From JACDAN01 sp035697545 (lineage in GTDB: Bacteria; Actinomycetota; Thermoleophilia; Gaiellales; Gaiellaceae), in the NCBI GenBank assembly GCA_035697545.1, contig DASSCT010000177.1:1-19780 (forward strand): a stretch of DNA of 19,780 bases, given 5' to 3'. Below, piece after piece: positions 15,080-19,780 of the stretch (its first letter is position 1; every line of letters begins with the position of its first letter). A program made the translations under genes and the position numbers. The notes beneath the pieces were generated by a model. It was not told where the DNA came from. It made no database searches and saw only the letters and a program-made list of their open reading frames with translations.

Positions 15080-15383
15080 GTTTCTCCCTCTCCTCTCGTT
15101 CTGCTTCGCGTTTGAGTACGTCCAGCTTCTCGTCCCAGAACTCCTCGAGGAACACCTTGACCTCGGTGAGCCCTTCGGGCCGCGCTCGGTAGAGGCGCTT
15201 CGTGCCGTTCCGTCGCTCGCTCACGAGCCCCGCCTCCTTGAGGACGTTCAGATGCTGCGAGACCGCCGGCCTCGTCACGTCGAAGTGGGCCGCGATCTCG
15301 CCGGCGGAGAGCTCGCCGTCACGAACGAGCGTCAGGATCCGGCGCCGGTGCGGCGCAGCGATCGCTTTCAGCGTAGCCTCCAC
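15063..15383 (-). CDS. ArsR-family winged-helix regulator
   Basis: From GTG 15383 the protein has 106 residues. It is a compact winged helix: LKAIAAPHRRRILTLVRDGE, the recognition region AGEIAAHFDVTRPAVSQHLNVLKEAGLV, and the wing SERRNGTKRLYRARPEGL, ending with a charged helix. No cysteine-rich metal site is seen, so it is probably not a metal sensor; it belongs with the ArsR regulators linked to SRPBCC proteins. A TTG at 15401 would add six residues but would include the -10 hexamer; TACACT lies exactly 7 bases before GTG 15383. It should bind the inverted repeat at its own promoter (15409-15426) and repress the operon. Confidence 0.9.
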   Translation of the reverse strand: MEATLKAIAAPHRRRILTLVRDGELSAGEIAAHFDVTRPAVSQHLNVLKEAGLVSERRNGTKRLYRARPEGLTEVKVFLEEFWDEKLDVLKREAEREEREKHGKDS

Positions 15384-15390
15384 GCGAGTG

Positions 15391-15420
15391 AGTGTAAGCA
15401 ATTTCTAACGTAAGTGTCAA
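15391..15420 (-). promoter_or_regulatory. Strong arsR promoter (TTGACA / TACACT), leaderless
   Basis: On the minus strand a perfect TTGACA (15415-15420) is followed by an 18-bp spacer and TACACT (15391-15396), then 7 bases and GTG 15383. This is the best sigma-70-type promoter in the window. It lies between the serine-hydrolase stop and arsR, so arsR is not dependent on read-through. Confidence 0.75.
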
Positions 15421-15426
15421 CTTACG
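15409..15426. promoter_or_regulatory. Inverted-repeat operator over the arsR -35 element
   Basis: CGTAAGT-GTCA-ACTTACG is a perfect 7-bp inverted repeat with a four-base centre. It covers the -35 hexamer of arsR and the TGA stop of the serine-hydrolase gene (15417-15419). Its position is right for autorepression by the ArsR-type product. Confidence 0.6.
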
Positions 15427-16232
15427 ATCGACGCCTCCTCGAAAACCGCGTCCGACAGCTTTGGCCAGGCCGCCTTCGCCCAGTCGCCGAAGGCGAGGTC
15501 GGTGAGGCAGCCCAGCGCGAGGCCTGCGTCGGGATCGATCCAGATGAAGGTCCCGCTTCCGCCCCAGTGCCCGAATGTTCGAGGAGAGGTCCTCGTGCCC
15601 GACCAGTGGCCGGGCTTCGCGTCCTTGAGCTCGAAGCCAAGGCCCCAGTCGTTCGGGTCGAAGCGACCCATCTCGGGGATGACTCCTGCCAGGCCCGGGA
15701 ACTGAACCGTGGTGGCCTCTGCGAGCGTCTCCGGCGCGATCACGGTCGGCGCGAGCAGCTCGCGCGCCAAGGCGAACAGGTCGTTGAGGCTCCCATGGAG
15801 GCCTGAGCCGGCGGAGCCGCGCAGTTCCGCCGCCATTCCAAGGGGGTCGAGCACCGCCTGCCGGAGATACTCGGCGAACGGCATCTCGGCGCGCTCGGCG
15901 ATGACCTCCCCGAGCACCTCGAAGCCGGTGTTCGAGTAGATCCGCCGCGTGCCCGGCGGAGCGATGGGCTCGCGTCCCTCGAACGGGAGGCCCGAGGCAT
16001 GCGCGAGCAGGTGCCGGACGGTCGAGCCGGGCGGGCCAGCCGGCTCGTCGAGGTCGGCGATGCCCTCCTCGGCCGCGACGAGCACCGCGAGAGCCGTGAC
16101 CGGTTTCGTTACCGAGGCCCAGCGGAACGTACGGCTTTCAGGCCCGTGAACATCCAGAATCTCACCGGCGCGCCGTGCACCGACGGCGACGTTTTCCGCC
16201 GGCCAGCCGTCCACCTCACGCAAGGACTCCAC
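15417..16232 (-). CDS. Serine hydrolase, beta-lactamase/S12 family
   Basis: From GTG 16232 the protein has 271 residues. It carries the S12/class C signatures: S40-V-T-K43 in RWASVTKPVTA (nucleophile and base), Y99-S-N101 in RRIYSNTGFEVLGEV, and H222-W-G in GHWGGSGTFIWIDP in place of KTG. HLLAHASGLPFEGREP is the usual loop after the nucleophile. No signal peptide is seen, so it is probably cytoplasmic and more likely an esterase or peptidase than a resistance enzyme. The frame is open for a further 300 bases upstream, but that part is antisense to the RidA gene and has no family character. It is divergent from ridA with 21 bp between the starts. Confidence 0.88.
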   Translation of the reverse strand: MESLREVDGWPAENVAVGARRAGEILDVHGPESRTFRWASVTKPVTALAVLVAAEEGIADLDEPAGPPGSTVRHLLAHASGLPFEGREPIAPPGTRRIYSNTGFEVLGEVIAERAEMPFAEYLRQAVLDPLGMAAELRGSAGSGLHGSLNDLFALARELLAPTVIAPETLAEATTVQFPGLAGVIPEMGRFDPNDWGLGFELKDAKPGHWSGTRTSPRTFGHWGGSGTFIWIDPDAGLALGCLTDLAFGDWAKAAWPKLSDAVFEEASIVS

Positions 16233-16253
16233 GGCGGCGGATACTTGCAGGCG
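16233..16253. promoter_or_regulatory. 21-bp divergent promoter shared by the serine hydrolase and RidA genes
   Basis: The only AT-containing stretch is GATACTT (16240-16246). On the plus strand GATACT is followed by 8 bases and ATG 16254. On the minus strand AAGTAT, its complement shifted by one base, is followed by 8 bases and GTG 16232. Neither gene has a Shine-Dalgarno sequence, so both may be leaderless. Confidence 0.4.
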
Positions 16254-16637
16254 ATGGATCGCCGACGGATCTCCTCCGCGATGCCGCTGGAGCAGACGTT
16301 CGGCTACTCGCGCGCCGTCGTCGCTGGCGACCGCGTGTTCGTCTCCGGCACCGCGCCGGTGATGCCCGACGGCGCCGATCCGCCGCCCGACGCGTACGGC
16401 CAGGCGCACCGCTGCCTCGAGATCATCGTCGCTGCGCTCGAAGAAGCCGGAGCAAGCGCAGAGCAGGTCGTGCGCACGCGTATGTATCTGACCCGCGTCG
16501 AGGACATCGAAGAGGTCGGGCGAGCGCACGGGGAGGTCTTCGGGGCCGTGCGGCCGGCGGCCACCGGCGTGGTCGTCGCCGGGCTCTTCGACCCACGCTG
16601 GCTCGTCGAGATCGAGGCCGAGGCGATAATCGGCTGA
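16254..16637 (+). CDS. RidA/YjgF-family protein lacking the canonical arginine
   Basis: The 127-residue protein has the Rid fold: YSRAVVAGDRVFVSGTAPV near the N-terminus, AYGQAHRCLEIIVAALEEAGAS, VVRTRMYLTRVEDIEEVGRAH and the closing FDPRWLVEIEAEAI. Canonical RidA hydrolyses enamines and imines made by PLP enzymes, using an Arg in a P-A-R-S/T-C-V-E-V strand to hold the substrate carboxylate. Here that strand reads PAATGVVVAGLF, so the Arg is replaced by Ala and deaminase activity is doubtful; it fits the non-RidA subgroups of the family. ATG 16254 is the start; an inner ATG at 16281 is possible. Its TGA overlaps the ATG of the next gene by one base. Confidence 0.88.
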   Translation: MDRRRISSAMPLEQTFGYSRAVVAGDRVFVSGTAPVMPDGADPPPDAYGQAHRCLEIIVAALEEAGASAEQVVRTRMYLTRVEDIEEVGRAHGEVFGAVRPAATGVVVAGLFDPRWLVEIEAEAIIG

Positions 16638-17833
16638 TGAAGCAGGCCTGGCCTTCCTCTATCACCGGCAACGGCATCGGCCCGGCCGGCAGCGTGCTCG
16701 ACCACCAGTTCGGCCAGGGCGAGGCGTACACGCTCGGTGTCGAGGAGGAGTACATGATCCTCGACGCCGAAAGCTTCGACCTGGTCCAGCGCATCGACAC
16801 CGTGCTGGCGGCGTTCGTCGGGCACGAGGACGAGGCGCGGATGAAGCCCGAGCTGATGCAGTCCACGCTCGAGGTCGCCACGCCGGTCTGCCGGAATGCC
16901 GGCGACGCGGACCGGGAGCTGCGGCGGCTCCGCGAGGCGGTTCGCCGCATCGCGGCGGACAACGGCCTCCGAATGGGCTCGGCCGGCACCCATCCGTTCA
17001 GCCTTTTCGAACGCCAGCGGATCACCGCCCGCGACCGCTATCGCGCCCTCGTCGACCAGATGCAATACGTGGCACGCCGCGAGCTGATCTTCGGGCTCCA
17101 CGTCCACGTCGCCGTCGATGATCCGGACAAGGCGATCAACGTCGTCAACGGCGTGCTCGTCGATCTCCCGCTCCTGCTCGGCCTCTCGGCGAGCTCGCCC
17201 TTCTGGCGAGGGGAACCGACCGGGCTTGCGTCGACGCGACAGCCGATCTTCGCCGCCTTCCCGCGCTCGGGACCGCCGCCGCGCTTCCACGACTACGCCG
17301 AGTACGCCGAGGTGATCGGCTATCTCGAGCACACGGGCTGCATCGCCGACTACACGCACATCTGGTGGGACATCCGCCCGCACCCGAAGCTCGGAACAGT
17401 CGAGATCCGGATCTGCGACAGCGTCACCCGCGTCGAGGACGCCGTCGCCATCGCCGCGTTCTGCCAGGCGCTCGTCAAGCATTACTCCGAGCTCTACGAC
17501 CAGCAGGGCGAGATCAAGAGCTACCACCGCATCCTGACCACGGAGAACAAGTGGCTCTCGGTTCGCTACGGCCTCCAGGCGCCGATCATGGATCTCGCCA
17601 CCGGACGGCGAAATCGCGTCGCCGTCGCCCAGCTCGTCAGGCGGCGGCTGAAGGAGCTCGAGCCGCACGCACGCGAGCTGGGCTCGGACCGCGAGCTCGA
17701 GGGGATCGAGCAGATTCTGCGACGGGGCAACGGATCCGATCGCCAGCTTCGCGTCTACAACGCGAACCGCGACATCGTGGAGGTCGCCCGCGAGATCGCG
17801 GATGCGACGGAGGAGGGCGGCCGCCCGGCCTGA
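16637..17833 (+). CDS. GCS2-family carboxylate-amine ligase (YbdK-like)
   Basis: The 398-residue protein belongs to glutamate-cysteine ligase family 2. YTLGVEEEYMILD (31-43) is the characteristic first block with acidic metal ligands. MKPELMQSTLEVATPVCRN, GSAGTHPFSLFERQRIT, LIFGLHVHVAVDD, WWDIRPHPKLGTVEIRICDS and ENKWLSVRYGLQAPIMD follow in family order. Members join a carboxylate (often Glu) to an amine with ATP. E. coli YbdK has only weak glutamate-cysteine ligase activity, so gamma-glutamylcysteine synthesis is not assured here, and many actinobacteria use other thiols. The ATG overlaps the RidA stop (TGATG), so the two are translationally coupled and probably work in one pathway. The sigma-factor gene follows within about 80 bases. 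Confidence 0.9.
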   Translation: MKQAWPSSITGNGIGPAGSVLDHQFGQGEAYTLGVEEEYMILDAESFDLVQRIDTVLAAFVGHEDEARMKPELMQSTLEVATPVCRNAGDADRELRRLREAVRRIAADNGLRMGSAGTHPFSLFERQRITARDRYRALVDQMQYVARRELIFGLHVHVAVDDPDKAINVVNGVLVDLPLLLGLSASSPFWRGEPTGLASTRQPIFAAFPRSGPPPRFHDYAEYAEVIGYLEHTGCIADYTHIWWDIRPHPKLGTVEIRICDSVTRVEDAVAIAAFCQALVKHYSELYDQQGEIKSYHRILTTENKWLSVRYGLQAPIMDLATGRRNRVAVAQLVRRRLKELEPHARELGSDRELEGIEQILRRGNGSDRQLRVYNANRDIVEVAREIADATEEGGRPA

Positions 17834-17913
17834 CCATGGGACCCGAGCCCGCGCCGCGCTCGTATCGTGAGCATGGACCTCTGCGGCGTGGTCGTTCGTA
17901 CAGCAAGCGCGCG

Positions 17914-18450
17914 ATGGCGGGCTTGCGAGGCGACGAGCGGGCCTGGATCCGGGGCGCCCAGGCGGGCTCGCTCTCGGATCTGGAGGCGCTCTTTCGCGAG
18001 CACTGGTCTCGCGCGTACCGGGCCGCCTACCTCGTGGTGCACGACGCGCCCGCCGCCGAGGACATCGCGCAGGAAGCGTTCCTGGCCGCAATCCGCACCC
18101 TCGACCGATTCGACCGCCGCCGGCCGTTCGGCCCATGGCTGCACCGGATCGTCGTCAACCGCGCGATCGACTGGGCGCGCTCGCGTGCACTTCGCGCGGA
18201 GGTCGGTGACGGCCCCTTGGCTGCAGTCGCCGACGCGGAGCAAACCGAGACCGGATTCTCCCCTCCCGTCGTGGCCGCGCTGGCCGAGCTCTCTCCCGAG
18301 CACCGAGCCGTGATTGTCTTGCGTCACATGCTCGACTACACGCCCGGCGAGATCGCCGAGCTGCTCGAGCTTCCCCGAGGTACGGTCAACTCGCGGTTGC
18401 GACGTGCGCTCGATGCGCTCGCCGACCGCCTGGAAGGAGAACTGCTGTGA
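17914..18450 (+). CDS. ECF-type RNA polymerase sigma factor
   Basis: The 178-residue product has sigma region 2 (LEALFREHWSRAYRAAYLVV, then AEDIAQEAFLAAIRTLDRF and GPWLHRIVVNRAIDWARSRA) and region 4 (LAELSPEHRAVIVLRHMLDYTPGEIAELLELPRGTVNSRLRRALDAL). There is no region 3 or extra C-terminal domain. It would direct RNA polymerase to a small regulon when released from its partner. ATG 17914 is chosen because region 2 begins shortly after it; ATG 17836 would add a basic 26-residue tail and cannot be excluded. A TATCGT hexamer at 17861-17866 could be its -10 element. The stop overlaps the GTG of the next gene (GTGA), which is the usual layout for a sigma factor and its membrane anti-sigma. Confidence 0.92.
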   Translation: MAGLRGDERAWIRGAQAGSLSDLEALFREHWSRAYRAAYLVVHDAPAAEDIAQEAFLAAIRTLDRFDRRRPFGPWLHRIVVNRAIDWARSRALRAEVGDGPLAAVADAEQTETGFSPPVVAALAELSPEHRAVIVLRHMLDYTPGEIAELLELPRGTVNSRLRRALDALADRLEGELL

Positions 18451-19634
18451 GCGAGCGCAAGGTCCGGCGTGCGCTGCTCGCCACGGTTCCGCCGGATGAG
18501 ATCGGCGCGCAGCGCCGAGCCTGGCGCATCGTCCGCACCGCCTACGCCGAGCGCGTCCCGTCGCCCTGGCCGGTTCGCCACAAGCGCCCGCTGGCAGCCG
18601 CGTCGGTCGGCGTCGCCCTCCTGCTCGCCGCGCTCAGCCCGCCCGGCCGAGCCGTCATCCGCGACGTCCGCGAGGCGGTGGGGACTGAGAAGGTCGTCGG
18701 CGTCAAGCAGTCCAAGCCGGCGCTGTTCTCGCTCCCGGCCAAGGGACGCGTGCTGGCCTCGGCGCCGAGCGGCGTCTGGGTCGTCTCCGCGGACGGTTCG
18801 AGACGGAACCTCGGCGCCTACGACGAAGCGACGTGGTCGCCGCACGGGCTGCACGTCGGCGCGGTCAAGCGGAACCAGCTCGTCGCCCTGACTCCGGGTG
18901 GCGAATTGCGGTGGGTCATGTCCCGGCGGCGCGTCCGGCATCCTCGCTGGGCCCCAAGCGGCTTCCGCATCGCGTATCTGAGCGGCGCCAGCCTGCGCGT
19001 CGTCGCCGGCGACAAGACGGGGGACCGCCGAGTAGACACGGCCCGGGACGTCGCGCCCGCGTGGAAGCCCGGCCAGGAGCACGTCCTCGCCTATGTCGAT
19101 CGCAGCGGGACGGTGAACGTGATCGCGACCGATAGTCGCCAGACGCTCTGGACCGCCGCCGGAAGCGCCGCCTCGCCGATGCAGCTCGAGTGGTCGGCCG
19201 ACGGCAGGCGTCTGCTCGCCCTCAGAAGGCTGGCCGGTCGCTTCGCCCTCATCGTCTTCGACGCGAACGGTCGTCGTCTTCAGACGCTCGAGTTCCCGGG
19301 CCAGCCGCTGGGGGCCGCCTTCGCGCCGAAGGGGCATCGCGTCGCCTTGATCCGTCGCGTGGGGCCGCGCAGCGAGCTCCTCGTCGTCGACGCCGACACG
19401 TTGCGGCGCCAGCAGACGGTCTTCGCGGGACTCGGGCGGTTCAGCGACGTTGCATGGTCGCCGACCGGCCGCTGGCTGCTCCTCGGCTGGCCGAGCGCCG
19501 ACCAGTGGCTCTTCATCCGCTCCACCGACGTCAAGAAGGTCGAGGCCTTCTCGAGCGTCGCCGCGCAGTTCGACCCCGGCAACACCAGGCCGGGTGCCTT
19601 CCCGAAAGTCGAAGGCTGGTGCTGCACCCGTTAG
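18447..19634 (+). CDS. Membrane-anchored six-bladed beta-propeller, putative anti-sigma or sensor
   Basis: The 395-residue protein has a basic cytoplasmic N-terminus (1-47), one membrane helix (about 48-64, PLAAASVGVALLLAALS) and a large outside domain. Six PD40/WD-like strand turns can be counted: ATWSPHG, PRWAPSG, PAWKPGQ, LEWSADG, AAFAPKG and VAWSPTG, as in TolB-type propellers. It ends in WCCTR. The GTG start overlaps the sigma-factor stop (GTGA), so the two are translated together. The N-terminus is the natural place to bind the sigma factor, but the HxxxCxxC zinc motif of classical anti-sigma factors is absent. Anti-sigma function is inferred from gene order and topology only. Its stop TAG overlaps the -10 element of the next gene. 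Confidence 0.82.
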   Translation: MSERKVRRALLATVPPDEIGAQRRAWRIVRTAYAERVPSPWPVRHKRPLAAASVGVALLLAALSPPGRAVIRDVREAVGTEKVVGVKQSKPALFSLPAKGRVLASAPSGVWVVSADGSRRNLGAYDEATWSPHGLHVGAVKRNQLVALTPGGELRWVMSRRRVRHPRWAPSGFRIAYLSGASLRVVAGDKTGDRRVDTARDVAPAWKPGQEHVLAYVDRSGTVNVIATDSRQTLWTAAGSAASPMQLEWSADGRRLLALRRLAGRFALIVFDANGRRLQTLEFPGQPLGAAFAPKGHRVALIRRVGPRSELLVVDADTLRRQQTVFAGLGRFSDVAWSPTGRWLLLGWPSADQWLFIRSTDVKKVEAFSSVAAQFDPGNTRPGAFPKVEGWCCTR

Positions 19635-19637
19635 GCT
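19632..19637 (+). promoter_or_regulatory. Putative leaderless -10 element of the peroxiredoxin gene
   Basis: TAGGCT overlaps the TAG stop of the propeller gene and is followed by 6 bases and GTG 19644. The same hexamer, with a spacing of 7, precedes the EamA permease gene. Confidence 0.5.
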
Positions 19638-19643
19638 CCAGCT

Positions 19644-19780
19644 GTGCTCGACGTCGGCGACACGATCCCCGAGGCCCAGGTCTGGCTCGCTCCGCGTGAA
19701 GGGCTCTCGCTTCGCGATCTCGTCGAAGAAGGGCCGATCCTGCTGCTCTTCTACCTCTTCGACTGGTCGGGCACCTGAAC
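19644..19780 (+). CDS. Peroxiredoxin-like protein with in-frame TGA at the peroxidatic position (putative selenoprotein, partial)
   Basis: From GTG 19644 the frame reads MLDVGDTIPEAQVWLAP..., then LSLRDLVEEGPILLLFYLFDWSGT, then TGA at 19776-19778 (codon 45); the window ends two bases later. This is the N-terminal half-fold of an AhpC/TSA peroxiredoxin: the short opening (VGDTIPE), the strand LLLFY and the loop (S/T)xx[C/U]. In peroxiredoxins the peroxidatic Cys sits at about residue 45-50, three residues after a Thr/Ser. Here S42-G-T is followed exactly by TGA, the codon for selenocysteine when a SECIS is present. Selenocysteine peroxiredoxins are established (for example PrxU of Eubacterium acidaminophilum). 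The usual Pro seven residues before the Cys is Leu. The SECIS and the rest of the gene lie outside the window. The alternative is a nonsense mutation or a true stop. Confidence 0.72.

Noticed and set aside
15417..16232. Serine hydrolase as an antibiotic-resistance beta-lactamase
   Set aside because: It has the S12 motifs but no signal peptide and HWG in place of KTG, which fits esterase/peptidase-like relatives better.
17836..17913. Longer N-terminus for the sigma factor (ATG 17836)
   Set aside because: It would add a basic tail without sigma-factor similarity before region 2; kept only as an alternative start.
16304..18136. 610-residue minus-strand open frame
   Set aside because: It is antisense to ridA, the ligase and the sigma-factor gene, all of which have clear family motifs; it is low-complexity, Arg/Ala/Asp-rich and has no recognisable domain. 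Long antisense frames are expected in such GC-rich DNA.
1..19780. CRISPR array, insertion sequence, phage or toxin-antitoxin module
   Set aside because: No regularly spaced repeats, transposase or integrase motifs, or small toxin-antitoxin pairs were seen.

Overview
The window is GC-rich bacterial DNA. Gene content points to a deep-branching actinobacterium, most likely of the Thermoleophilia (Gaiellales or Solirubrobacterales type). The clues are many GTG starts, probable leaderless -10/start-codon pairs, an IspH (MEP pathway), a type-2-like IleS, an ECF sigma factor paired with a membrane beta-propeller protein, and DUF11, CAP-domain and multi-GAF sensor proteins. The taxonomic call is inference. 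No insertion sequence, phage gene or CRISPR array was seen, and no gene-free stretch exceeds 300 bases.

Layout. 1-2419: the tail of a DUF11-type surface protein converges on a 5'-truncated L-2-hydroxyglutarate oxidase. Then come tRNA-Val(CAC), a family 2 glycosyltransferase split by one extra base in a G7 tract, a strong hairpin and tRNA-Pro(TGG). This segment between two tRNA genes looks accessory and degraded. 2461-3904: an EamA/DMT permease and a secreted CAP-domain protein. 3917-8106 (minus): a 1237-residue sensor histidine kinase (one membrane segment, five GAF domains, PAS, HisKA, HATPase), followed by a receiver-only response regulator. 8338-13736: ispH, convergent ileS, then trxA with an unusual WCQPC site and a diacylglycerol-kinase-fold lipid kinase. 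13707-15383: a zinc-ribbon Nudix hydrolase divergent from a lone cyclic-nucleotide-binding domain protein, then an ArsR-SRPBCC operon on the minus strand. 15417-17833: an S12-family serine hydrolase divergent from a RidA-like protein that is coupled to a GCS2 carboxylate-amine ligase. 17914-19634: an ECF sigma factor translationally coupled to a membrane-anchored six-bladed propeller protein. 19644-end: the start of a peroxiredoxin whose codon 45, at the peroxidatic position, is an in-frame TGA.

Two signals stand out. First, the peroxiredoxin at the right edge looks like a selenoprotein: the TGA falls exactly where the catalytic Cys/Sec belongs. Second, many start codons sit 6-8 nt after a TANNNT-like -10 hexamer, as in leaderless transcripts. 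In two divergent pairs (Nudix/cNMP, 18 bp apart; serine hydrolase/RidA, 21 bp apart) one symmetric -10 region could serve both directions. This pattern also fixes gene starts that differ from the longest open frames.
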